In this document: piece by piece, positions 22,927 through 33,165 of the stretch
How positions within the stretch are numbered: the first letter of the stretch is position 1
How the letters are laid out: every line of letters starts with the position of its first letter
DNA from: Corynespora cassiicola
Taxonomy: Eukaryota > Ascomycota > Dothideomycetes > Pleosporales > Corynesporascaceae
Direction: 5' to 3'
DNA length: 64,000 nt
NCBI GenBank assembly: GCA_022059125.1
Contig: JAEUWY010000023.1
Location: 1,984,001-2,048,000 of the forward strand
Notes under the pieces: model-generated
Told to the model about the DNA's origin: nothing
Seen by the model: the letters and a program-made list of their open reading frames with translations, nothing else
Database searches by the model: none
Position numbers and translations under genes: made by a program

Positions 22927-24658
22927 ATGGCTCACAAGGAAAAAGAAACCGATATTGGTGAGCATATCGAAACTGCTTCATTCGACGAGAAGGAAAATAC
23001 TGTCCTAGAGGATGGCGACTACTCTGGGGCAGTCGCAAAGTCGGATCCTGTAGAGATTGCGCTTGTGCGTAAGCTCGATATCCGAATCATGGTACGTTCA
23101 ACTCATCACAAAATAGGAGGAATAGTCGATGTAAATGATTCTCGCTAATGTGCGATAGCCAATTCTGTGGGCCATGTATTTTCTGAACTATCTTGATCGC
23201 AATGCCTTGCCGCAAGCTAGTCTCAGTACGCTGGATGAAGATCTGAACCTCCAGGGCGTGGAATACAATACTGCGATCAGCATCCTGTTCGTAGGTTATC
23301 TTCTCATGCAAGGTGGGCAATTTTTTAATCCTGATTGTTGGTAAATTCCCGTTAATTCTCGTTGTAGTACCGTCAAACATGTTCATCACAAAGACAAGGC
23401 CGTCCATCTATCTTAGTGTGTAAGAACACCAATTCCTAGACTAATGAATTATGTACATATGCTGATAAAAATGCAGCTGCATGATCGCATGGGCTACTGT
23501 ATCAGCTTGTACTGCACTTGTACAAAACTATGGCGGGCTTGTAGCTGTTAGGTTTTTTCTGGGTTTCGTAGAGGCTCCATTTTACCCGGGAGCTCTATAC
23601 CTTCTATCCATATTTTATACTCGCAAAGAGTGTAAGTATTTAATTCGACTGTTTCAATGGATTGACTGACCGTCTATTGATAGTGGCCACCAGAATCGCT
23701 TGGCTCTATACTGGACAAGTTGTGAGCACGGCTTGCTCTGGACTCATCGCAGCCGCGACCTTTTCCACACTTAGTGGTGTACGAGGCATATCAGGGTGGC
23801 GCTGGCTCTTCATTATCGAAGGAAGCATCACCTTTTTGGTCGCACTTTTTGGTTTCTGGTTGCTTCCAGATGAGTACGTATCACCCTTGATGGATTCTTA
23901 ACATTGCTTGCTCATTATACATTAGCCCATCAGCGACCAAATGGCTCACTATCGAAGAGCGCGAATTGGCAGTAGCTCGTATAAAGCGCGATACAGTTGG
24001 CGTGAAAGAACGCGGCACGGCCTGGGAGGGCTTGAAGCAGGCCTGCGCAGACCCAAAGACATGGCTCTTCTGCCTGATGCAGAATCTCCACATATCTGCT
24101 GTTTCGTTCAACAACTTTTTCCCCACAATCGTCAATTCGTTCGGCTTCGAGTCGCGCACCACGGCTCTCTTACTCACAGCTCCTCCCTACTTCGTCTCTG
24201 GTATCCTTGGCATTCCCTTTGCTTGGAGCTCTGGTCACTTCAACGAACGATCTTGGCACATCAGCGCTGGCCTCGCACTCGCTGTTGTTGGTTTCGCCAT
24301 GTCACTCGCGAGCATGGACACGGCAGTTCGGTATACGGCAACCTTCTTGTACGCAACCGGAGCGTACTCTGTCGGTTCGGTCATCCTTGGTTGGGTTAGT
24401 GCAACGCTGTCCCAAACTCCAGAGAAGAAGGCTGCTGCCTACGGCTTGGTGAACTTGACAGCTAACGCAGCATACGTTTACTGTGCCTACCTTTGGCCAA
24501 AGAGCGATGCGCCAGAGTATAAGATCGGCTTTGGTACCATGATTGCTTTTGCTTCTGGGAGTATCGCCTGTGTGTGGATCATGCGATTCTGGCTTATGGC
24601 CATAAACAGGAAGATGAGGCGTAGCGAAAATGAGCATCAGATTGCATATGCCTATTGA
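22927..24658 (+). CDS. MFS permease, Dal5/allantoate-permease-like (anion:cation symporter family)
   Basis: Six exons: 22927-23091, 23159-23312, 23368-23419, 23477-23631, 23684-23873 and 23926-24658; 482 residues with matched phases at every junction. The N-terminus is cytosolic and acidic; TM1 starts at PILWAMYFLNYLDRNALPQA, a hallmark of the Dal5/Liz1/Tna1 ACS group (LD-R-N). Loop 2-3 and TM4 carry RFFLGFVEAPFYPGALYLLS, and TM6 ends with GWRWLFIIEG-type sequence (GWRWLFIIEGSITFLVALFG). Twelve membrane helices are expected in the plasma membrane. The family imports small organic anions such as allantoate, nicotinate or pantothenate together with protons. The protein is a little short for the group (about 490-520). 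Together with the lyase and the regulator it probably forms an uptake and breakdown unit for a carboxylated compound. Confidence 0.9.
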
Positions 24659-25161
24659 TCACGGTTTTCAAAAATTTTGTAATACTGAGGAAGAGCTGGG
24701 TTGGTTATAGCGCTAGTAGGAGCTATCATATTTTTGAATAAGCTAAAGGAATGCTCGAGTTTCTGTTCTTATATGCAATAGTTGAAAAAGAGGCTGGGCA
24801 CAAATCATCTTAGAAGACTATTTGACCCTCCTTCGTTGGATTTGATTCCACCACTCGTCCAAATGTTTGTTATACTAGTCAGAACATGAAGTGATGATAT
24901 GGCCAAAAGCAGACGTGGATCAGCAAGGCTGAGGCAACAACATAATCATCAGCCCATACTCTGGCAAACTTCAGCTTGAAAGACAAGCCCTGAATCAATA
25001 CGAGACATCATATAGATCCTCTAAACTCGACAGCTCAAGACTTATTTTGTGACATATCCACATGGTATCTATTTAGACAAACAGCTCCGCCAGCCCGGTA
25101 TGCATGCGCGCATCATTACTCCAGACTCCAGACACGTACTCTCTATTTCCTCCCTTCCATT
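24659..25161. other. Convergent intergenic spacer
   Basis: About 500 bp of 3' flank between the MFS permease and EMC2. AT-richer than its surroundings; no gene seen. Confidence 0.5.
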
Positions 25162-26189
25162 CTACCGCTCAACCTTGCCATCGCGATCCAAAAGTTCTCT
25201 CGCAGCAATGACCTCGGCCTCGTCAAAACCTTGCCAACCCTTCTTACCACTGCTATAGTGTCTCACAATTTCGGCGAGTTTGCTCGTCGCAATTTCTTCC
25301 AGTTTCTTGACCGTCTCGACCTTGGGAGGGGCCACATCATCATCATCGTCCTTGTTGTTACGTTTTGACGAGGGTTCCGAGAGCAAGGGTATAGTTTTGG
25401 AAGCGATGAGCTTGAGTCCGTAAAAGCCGCGGAGGTACCACTCATTTAGCTCTACGGAGCGGGCGAAGTGGCGGAGCGAGAGAGTCAGGGCGTGAAGGGA
25501 GTTGGGTGCGCTTAGGTGATGGAGGGTAGCGACTTGGGCATGGGCCTGACCGTGTGTTAGAGACAATTCCCACTAAATCCGTGCCATATTCTGTATCGAC
25601 TTACATTCCATGCATTCGGCATCACAAGAAGCACCTCCTCGAGGCAGAAAATAGCCTGTCCCCATGCGCCAGTTGAGGCATACAAATCGCTTAGTTCGGC
25701 CCATGACTCTACATCGGTGGGACTGTGCTCTAGCAATACCGTGAGCGCAGTGATGGCATCCGCGGTACGTCCCAGGCTCTTTAATACAGCTATCCTCCTC
25801 TTGCGCACCGAGAAATTGGTGGGGTCGTCACGGAGGATCTTCTCGTAACTCTCAAACACCTTTTCCAGCTCTGCAGGCGAAGTGGCTAGCGCTTCTTCGT
25901 AGATACCTCGAAGAGCGATTATGCGCTCGTTAGAGTCGCCGAAGCGCGTGGTGAGGCGGTCCAGAATCTGGCGCGCGGCCTTATCGTCACCGGTGCGGAG
26001 TGCGGCAAAAAAAAGGTTCTCATGGATATTCCAGCTTTCGGGCAACTCGCGGGAGAAGAGGAGAGAGAGCGGCCATGGGAGCGACGAGGTCGGGGGTGTG
26101 GAGAGGATCAGAGGGGCCTTTTGGGACAGCTGGAGGGCCGTGGGCGGCGTAATTTGGGCGGGCGGGGTGAGGAGGTTTGCCTGCGACAT
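25162..26189 (-). CDS. EMC2: ER membrane protein complex subunit 2 (EMC2), TPR protein
   Basis: Two exons, 26189-25605 (195 codons) and 25545-25162, separated by a 59-nt intron; 322 residues. The protein is soluble and helical with tetratricopeptide repeats in the order typical of EMC2, for example SVRKRRIAVLKSLGRTADAI, a repeat beginning HSPTDVESWAELSDLYASTG and then AIFCLEEVLLVMPNAWN before the intron. The second exon continues with HAQVATLHHL, RHFARSVELNEWYLRGFYGL and a C-terminal helix rich in charged residues. EMC2 is the cytosolic scaffold of the EMC insertase, which inserts tail-anchored and multi-pass proteins into the ER. An acidic run (five Asp) interrupts the C-terminal part. The gene is divergent from AP-3 delta with about 400 bp between starts. 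Confidence 0.88.
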
Positions 26190-26589
26190 TGTGGATGTTA
26201 TCCTCCAAATCTAGGTTGCAGGGCAGGCTTTGGAGGCGGCAATGTGGTCTAACGGCGGAGCGGGTGGAGTGCGGAGGATGCCATCTGGAGCCTCCAGATG
26301 TGAGCGTTGGGGGTCCGAGCTTCATCTTAGTCGGCGAAACCACGGCTCCGGCGGGCAGCATCCATCGCACGTCAACCGCAGACGACCAGTAGGTAGATCG
26401 GCGCTTTGACTAGCTGCTCGACCATTTTTGAACTCGTTGTCCTGCCGAACACCAACATACCACTACCACCCATGTCGATGCCCGCCCGGTGATCATGCCC
26501 GTTGGCTCACCACGACTGCGCCCACATACCCCTCCTCGTGCGCCCAAACACCTCTGTAGATAGTTGCGGGAGATCCGAGGACCGCAAAC
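26190..26589. promoter_or_regulatory. Shared promoter of EMC2 and AP-3 delta
   Basis: 400-bp head-to-head spacer. No long ORF and no factor site that I would defend. Confidence 0.45.
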
Positions 26590-29500
26590 ATGTAGGAGCA
26601 CCTGCAAGTGGATAGCTAGAGCTTCCATGGGCTGACAATACAAAGGTTCGAAAAATCCCTCTACGACCTCATCCGCGGGCTGCGGAACCACAAGGGCAGT
26701 GAAAAAGAGTACATCAACGAGTCTATAAAAGAATGTCGCAAGGAGATACGGTCCAACGACATGGACCTGAAGTCGACGGCCCTGATGAAGCTCACCTACC
26801 TCGAGATGTTTGGCCACGACATGTCCTGGGCCTCGTTCAACGTCCTTGAGGTCATGTCCTCGCCCAAATACCGCCACAAGCGCACAGGATACTTGGCCGC
26901 TGTGCAGAGCTTCCGCCGCGACACCGAGGTCTTGATGCTCGCAGAGAACCAGCTGAAGAAGGATATATCTAGCCCGACGCCTATAATCATTTCGCTGCCC
27001 CTAGGCGCCATACCGCACGTTATAAACCCGAGCATGGCCAACTCTGTACTATCGGACCTTATACCGAGGTTGACACATTCACACGCGGCGATAAGGAAGA
27101 AGACAGTCGTGACACTGTATAGGCTTGCGCTGGTATATCCCGAGACGTTGCGACCAGCATGGCCGAAGATCAAGGAGAGGCTGCAGGATGACAACGAGGA
27201 TCCTAGCGTCACAGCCGCTATCGTGAACGTGGTCTGCGAACTGGGATGGAGAAGACCGCAAGACTTCCTCCCTTTAGCACCACGGTTGTTTGACCTTTTG
27301 GTCGAAGGCGGCAATAACTGGATGGCGATCAAGCTCATCAAACTTGTGAGTACATTCCGTGTCCGTAGTACATTATACTAACAGCCGCAGTTTGCGACTT
27401 TGACCCCTCTCGAGCCAAGACTGATCAAGAAACTCCTCCCGCCGCTAACCAAGATTATTAAAGAGACATCTGCAATGTCCCTGTTGTACGAATGCATCAG
27501 CGGCATAATTCAAGGTGGTATTCTTGAAGCTGTCGAGGGCACTACGGAAGGTGAAGAAGTAGCACGGCTATGCGTGGGCAAGCTCAGGGGCATGATGGTC
27601 ATAGAAGGCGACGCAAACTGTAAGCTAAGCTCCGTATTAATTACGATTATGGTCTCTCATCCTCCTTGCAGTAAAGTATGTCGCTCTGCTGGCCTTTGAC
27701 AAGATTGTGCGCTCGCACCCATATCTGGTCGCTCAGCAGCAGGACGTGATACTGGAATGTATCGACGACCCAGATATCTCGATACGGATGCGCGCTTTGG
27801 ATCTTGTCGTCGGTATGGTCAACAGCGAAAATCTTACAGCCATCGTTGGACGTTTGATGCGTCAGCTGCGCAATGCGCCCATAGTTTCCTCCGTTGACGA
27901 CCCTTCAAACGACCGAGCACGGAATACTGGAGTGGTTCCTTATGCCGAATCAGACGACTCCGATGCCGAAGAATCACTACGGCCACACGAACAAAGGTCG
28001 GACTTGCCGCCTCCATTGCCTGAAGACTACCGCATCAACGTCATCAAGAGGGTTCTTGAAATGTGCTCGCGGGATACGTATGCAAACATCACCGACTTTG
28101 ATTGGTACATCGACGTACTCGTCCAGCTTGTTCGAGTTTCACCTGCCACCAAATCCACATCTGCGGTAGAAGAGGACGAAGACCTAGAGCACGTGGACGA
28201 CGTAGGCCGTGGGATCGGAAAGGAGCTTCAGAATGTTGCAGTTCGGGTCAAGAGCGTCCGACCTGAAGCTGTTGACGCTGCACAAAACCTCATCCTTACC
28301 GACCGCCGCGACCAAATGTTCCCTTCATCTGGAAATGGCGGCCAGGGGGTTCTTGAATATGCCGGCTGGCTGGTCGGCGAATACGCCAATTATCTTTCGC
28401 AGCCTGAGCCTGTCATGACATCGCTGTTACACCCCTCCTCGCTCCAACTACCCTCCAAGACGCTCGCTGTATACCTTCAAGCCATTCCCAAAGTATTTGC
28501 TAGCATGTCTGGCAATGATCAAATATCGTGGACGCCTGAGCGCAAGACGCTCATGTCACTTCTCATGGCTCGGATAATACATTTCCTAGAACCACTGTCT
28601 ACCCACCCGAGCTTGGAAGTCCAGGAGCGGGCGGTTGAATACTTGGAGCTTATGCGTCTCGCTGCTGAAGCTGCTTCCGGGACCGATACTGGGGCTGACA
28701 ACGATGAGTTTGCCGATCCTCCACTATTACTTACACAGGCAATTCCGGCGCTGTTCACGGGAGCTGAGCTCAATCCTGTTGCACCGGGCGCTCAGAAGAA
28801 GGTCCCGATGCCAGAAGATCTCGACCTCGACACACCAATAAACCCCAACCTGCAAAACCTTCTTGCACAGGCTGAACTAGAAGGCTTCGAAGCAGATGAA
28901 GATGATGTATATGCTGCATACACTGAACCAATCGCATCGTTCACGGATGCTCCTGCGACGGCAACTGCAGCTGCCGAGCGCCTTGAGGCTACTCCGAAAG
29001 AACCCGCGTCATACCAAAACGCAGTGGAAGAAGAATACCTCGACCCCGACATCATTGCCCGCCGCAAAGCCGAGCGCCGCGAGCGCTACAAGGATGACCC
29101 ATTCTACATCGACCCCGAGGCTGACAAGTCGTCTGGCGCCGTCACGCCACTCGGCAAGATTGTCCGCGAAGGAAACACCGAGCTCGATATTGACTCCATT
29201 CCCATCATGGACCTCAATCTCGAAAAGGGCGGAGCGTCGGACGAAGTGTACCGCGCGCGGAGCCCCCGGCGGTCAGCGCCTCGCCGCGTCGAGATCATGG
29301 GCGACGAGACGTTGGGCCCCAACGAACCAGACTCGGGACGTGAAGACATTGTTGCACCCCGCGCGAGCGCAGCTGCCAGGGCGAAGAAGTCGCTGCTCGA
29401 GGTCGACAGTTCGGGACTGGGCTCACTATCTCTCGACGACGATGACGCATCTGGCCGCAAGCTGACCCAGCTGGACATTGAGCGACGCGAACAGGAAGAG

Positions 29501-29842
29501 GCCGAGATGAAGAAGGCCATGCAGGAGGTGGAGCGGTTGCGCCTAGAGATGCAGCGCGCAAGCGAGAGACTTGAGTCAAGGAACGAAGTCACGGTAAAGA
29601 AGAAGAAGAAGAAAGTCAGGAAGGCAGTGTTGGAGGGCGAGGAGCCTGACTTTGCCCAGGGGCCTGCTGCGGATGCAGAGGGCGAGGCCGCACCCATTAA
29701 GAAGAAGAAAAAGAAGAAGGTCAAGCCGGAGGGGGATGTCGAAGGCGAAGGTGAGGGCGAAGAGGGAGTCGTCAAAAAGAAGAAAAAGAAGAGGCGGACT
29801 GTAGTCATGGACGAGGGTGTCCCAAATACTGCAGAAGAGTAG
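26590..29842 (+). CDS. APL5: AP-3 adaptor complex subunit delta
   Basis: Exons: 26590-26591, 26646-27345, 27391-27619 and 27672-29842; 1033 residues. The start is unusual. The family N-terminus MFEKSLYDLIRGLRNHKGSE is obtained only if a 54-nt intron (GTAGGA donor, CTGAC branch-like site, AAG acceptor) splits the ATG as AT|G; upstream of this ATG the frame is closed by a TAG. Residues 1-600 form the adaptin trunk of HEAT-like repeats (DMDLKSTALMKLTYLEMFGH, EPRLIKKLLPPLTKIIKET). The C-terminal third holds the AP-3 delta marker DIIARRKAERRERYKDDPF, then a coiled coil and Lys-rich tracts. AP-3 buds vesicles from Golgi/endosomes and delivers cargo to the vacuole. Family membership is certain; the first exon is a hypothesis. 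A simpler alternative is a non-ATG or undiscovered upstream first exon. Confidence 0.9.
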
Positions 29843-30138
29843 TTCGACATGGACGTGATGGGCTGTAGAAGTCCCTTGGTGGAAGCTCACACGGCGGCTT
29901 CAAAGCATATACGGTGCATCTGGCATTTTCGACTGGGGAGCTAGTCACAGGCATAGCGTGATGCGGTCACTTTTGGTATAAACTGCTATTTCTCCAGCTT
30001 GGGTGCGAGGACCTTGGAATGCCTTGTGACTTTTCATTGCTGTGGATTGTGAAATGGCTTAATAGCATTTATGCATACACCATGCTATCGTACATTACTG
30101 CATGTTCTGGGGTATCAAACACCATCCTCATTGCTTCT
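29843..30138. other. Convergent spacer
   Basis: 296 bp of 3' flanks between AP-3 delta and the INA17-like gene; nothing else seen. Confidence 0.5.
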
Positions 30139-30736
30139 TCACCAGGACAACCACCCCTTCTTCTTGCCCTCTTCCACCTTGGACTCTACTGCCTCTTTTC
30201 CCTGCTCCAATAGTCCCCTCGTCTTGTCCTTTTGCTGCACCACGGCCGTCTTCAGTTCCTCCTTTAGTTTTGCGATCTCGTCTACACCAGGTCAGATGAT
30301 GTCGATCCGTAGACGTCGTGGCGGGGACAGAAGTGTTCCGATTACAGGGATCTCACACACCATCATTGTTTTTCTTCTCTTCCAAGGTCTCCAGCTTCAA
30401 CCATCCCCAGTATGTGACTTGGTATACGAAGAGAGCGCCCATGTAGCACTTGATGAGGGGCGATCCGAACGACTTGTAGAAGGCTCCCTGTGTCTTCGGT
30501 CAGCAAGCCATGGCATGATTGGACCAGAAATTCTATTCCCAGTTGGACATATCCCATCACAAATGGCATGCGCATTGTTCGGGTGTGCAGAGAGGACGTA
30601 CCACACGCGAGGGCTCCTTGGGGCTCTGGCTGGGATTCGGCGGGGGCGGGGGCGGCTGCTCGGTCGCATACCGTCTCCTCGACAGAGTCTGAGTCGTCCG
30701 GTTCCTGAAGGCTGATCTGACAGCGCGAAGCGGCAT
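30139..30736 (-). CDS. Small mitochondrial single-pass membrane protein, INA17-like
   Basis: Three exons, 30736-30602, 30487-30361 and 30281-30139; 134 residues, all junctions in phase. The N-terminus (MPLRAVRSAFRNRTTQTLSR then RRYATEQ) is an Arg-rich presequence with a plausible cleavage site at RRY-AT. A Pro-rich linker follows. Exon 2 encodes one membrane span around YMGALFVYQVTYWGWLKLE, and exon 3 a charged coiled-coil tail ending GKKKGWLSW. The 'presequence, single TM, W-x-K-L-E, coiled coil' layout resembles Ina17/Aim43, a subunit of the inner-membrane assembly complex that helps join the peripheral stalk of ATP synthase. That assignment is by layout and memory and is moderate; a different inner-membrane small subunit is possible. 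Two in-frame ATGs further upstream (30757, 30772) would add up to 12 residues. Confidence 0.62.
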
Positions 30737-31286
30737 CGTGGGTCTGACGTGGTTCATTGTTGTCCCAGGCACCAGCTTTCGCAGCGCTCGTCTTCGCTCG
30801 TTGGCGCACCGCAGCCCTGTGGCCAGGTAATCCTCAGAAGACGATGGACGGCTCCGGAACGCTCTTGTGAGTCAATTGGCGCAGTTCAACGTGTCCAATT
30901 GCCCTGTGTCGGCGCGGGTATAAAAGATGGGATGGAAGCAGGCGGATGGAGCGAGGGCACAAGGACAAGAGCAGCACCTCCGCGCAAAACCCAGCCGAAC
31001 TCCGCAGAAGGCACGCTAGTCAGCGCTCCCTGCCCTCCTAGACCCGCCCAAGTCCGTGCGCCCAGCGCGCCTTTTCCGAACGAACACCTTGCATCACAGA
31101 GAGGGCAGAGCACAAGACCCTTTTTCCCCTTCCGCCCCGTCCCTCGACTTTCTTTCCCAATTCCCAATCCCTCTCCCTCTCTCCGTTTCCGATCGACACT
31201 CTCGCCTTCCCATTCCAACTACTTCTAGCACCACTTCGGCTCTACTTGCTACCTACTACCACCACCCTTCACCCTAAACTTCCGAA
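30737..31286. promoter_or_regulatory. Divergent promoter, INA17-like and YSY6
   Basis: 550 bp head-to-head. The YSY6 side (31090-31280) is a continuous C/T-rich tract, as in leaders of strongly expressed fungal genes. Confidence 0.45.
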
Positions 31287-31766
31287 ATGGTAAGTAGCTA
31301 CCTACCCTGCTCGCCCGTCTCCCACGCCGCCCCTCGATTCCCGACCCCAAAGTTTCCCCAACGGCTGTTTGATGCTGCCACTGCTACGGCCTCTCTACCC
31401 GGGACAATCGACAACTAACGAGGTGCACCGCAGGCGCAAACCCCCCAGCAGCGCGCGGCCAATGCCCGCTTCGCGAAGCGCGAGGAGGCCAAGATGGGCA
31501 AGCCGATTGCGCCCGTGAAGCGCAAGGAGGAGTTCAAGAGCCCCATCTCCAAGGGCTGGATAAGTACGTCACGTCATGCCCGGCACCGCAGCTGCTCCTC
31601 CTCCCTATCCAAAACCGTCATGGCAGCCAGCGCGTGCAGCCACCTATCAGCATTAGCGTCCATGTGATTGGAATCCAACATGTTGGCTAACCCTCCGCTC
31701 GCAGTCGTCCTCGCCTTTGTCCTTTGCGGTGGCCTCATCTTTGAGATTTTGAAGCTCTTCTTTTAG
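31287..31766 (+). CDS. YSY6: Stress-associated ER protein, RAMP4/SERP1 (Ysy6) family
   Basis: Exons: 31287-31289 (the ATG alone), 31434-31563 and 31705-31766; 64 residues. The protein reads MAQTPQQRAANARFAKREEA, then a basic stretch with PISKGW and a C-terminal tail anchor (VLAFVLCGGLIFEILKLFF). Length, the N-terminal T-P-Q-Q-R-A-N-F motif and the tail anchor are diagnostic for RAMP4, a Sec61-associated protein of the ER membrane linked to the stress response and translocation. The start codon forms its own 3-nt coding exon, followed by GTAAGT and a 144-nt intron. That arrangement was chosen because the residues after the acceptor match the family directly after Met. Confidence 0.9.
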
Positions 31767-32864
31767 ACGTGCGTCCGGTCCGTCGAACGCGATCCGCCCC
31801 CCTTTGTATGCGAGCAGAGGATACATACCACGGCTCTTTGCCTCGATGTGCCACTCCTGGACTTGGGGTTTTTTGGCGTGCGCACCCGCTGTCCGCGATT
31901 TTCCTTCGTACGCTATCTCTCGATCGATCGACCGGCCGGCAGAAAAAGGAGAGGGTGTGGGATGAATAGGCGGGAATATGGGGAGGTGCGGATGCGCGTT
32001 CGGGGCTTTCGGGGACGGTCGTTTGCACCCGAATGTTTTCTTACAGTCTGCACATAGGGAATGGCGTTTGTTGGTTCTTCTCATATGGGGATTTTTTTTT
32101 CAACTTTGTCGTCTTTCTTCGACTCGAGCCTTTTTTTTCGAGGTTCTCGTTCCAGTTGTTGGGAGATTTGGGGTGGGGTGGGTATGGGATGTTGGAGAGG
32201 GCAGAGGAGGTGGAAGGGGTGGGAGATAGCGGATACCAAATGCGAAATCGTGTTCTTGACCAAAGTGTCGTGGTGCTGCTTTGTGGTCGGTACATTGAGG
32301 GACGACTTGAGTGCATACAGAGAGTAAGGGTGTGAGCTTGTCTTTCTGGCATTGGTGGATAATCGGACGCTAGTTATGCAGTCTGATCCTTTATTGCACC
32401 CCGATATCGGCTGTATTGGTATTTACTCTATGGGAAAGCCTATGGGAGCTTTGTGACAGAGTTTGACAATGGGTTCCATTGATCGTAACCATACCCATTT
32501 CGTTTATTCTTGGGTAGTGCTAACTTTGCGGCCTAGGGATTAGAGGGAACTCTCGATTGTACTGAACTGCTTCATCACTGGAAATAGCGACCAAAGATCT
32601 CATCTGACCGTACTGTATCTGATTTCTGTTGTCTGTATAAAGGTAAAGAGCGGCTGGCCTCTCTGCAGACCCTAAATACAAGCGGCCATATGCTGGGGCC
32701 CTGAAGACAGCTCACAAGCTAGCTACTTGACTCATTAGCTCTTCCAAGAGAAGGCCGCCATATCCTGAGAAATGTGACCGTTCCAATGTCCTGCCGCTAG
32801 AATGTGTAATCCCTCCCAGAACCCCGCAGTGTCACTGCAGCTCCAATCTGCCAAGGACAGGAAA
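31767..32864. other. 3' flank of YSY6 and spacer
   Basis: 1.1 kb. The plus strand is G-rich at 31940-32240, the opposite of the C-rich leader before the gene. Short frames on both strands have no domain. Confidence 0.45.
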
Positions 32865-33165
32865 CTAAGAGCAGTAGGCGATGAGGCAGTTGATGACGCA
32901 GGCATAGGCCGGAGCAAGCGGGCTGCAGTTGGTGCGGCAGGTGTTGTAGGAATCCGGGTTGCTGCAAGCTTGAGCGACTGTTTGGAGACTCGACGTTAGC
33001 CTGTGCAAATCAAAAAATTGTTGGGCCGTTGTGCACGCCATGGATATGAAGATGATGAAAGGGTTGCTTACCGGAAATCGCCTCGGATTCGCTCATCTCG
33101 GGATAGGGCTTGGGGGCAGCAATGGCCGTGGCGGCGAGGGAAGCGAGGATGAAGGTGAAACGCAT
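32865..33165 (-). CDS. Small secreted cysteine-rich protein (six cysteines)
   Basis: Two exons, 33165-33072 and 32977-32865, with a 94-nt intron; 68 residues. The N-terminus MRFTFILASLAATAIAAPKP is a clear signal peptide (cleavage near AIA-A). After a short acidic spacer the mature part has six cysteines spaced C-x8-C-x3-C-x8-C-x3-C-x4-C and ends CLIAYCS. The acceptor at 32978-32979 was chosen because the nearer CAG gives an immediate stop, whereas this one preserves frame (G|TC). A TATATAAG box lies at 33264-33271, about 100 bp upstream of the start. Size, secretion and cysteine pattern fit the broad class of fungal small secreted proteins (effector, antimicrobial or surface peptides). No homologue is recognised, so no role is assigned. 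Confidence 0.72.

Noticed and set aside
29104..29850. 248-codon minus frame with poly-Phe
   Set aside because: Mirror of the Lys-rich C-terminus of AP-3 delta.
32735..32917. 60-codon minus frame MLRPMPASS-type
   Set aside because: Off-frame with the spliced six-cysteine protein and without features.
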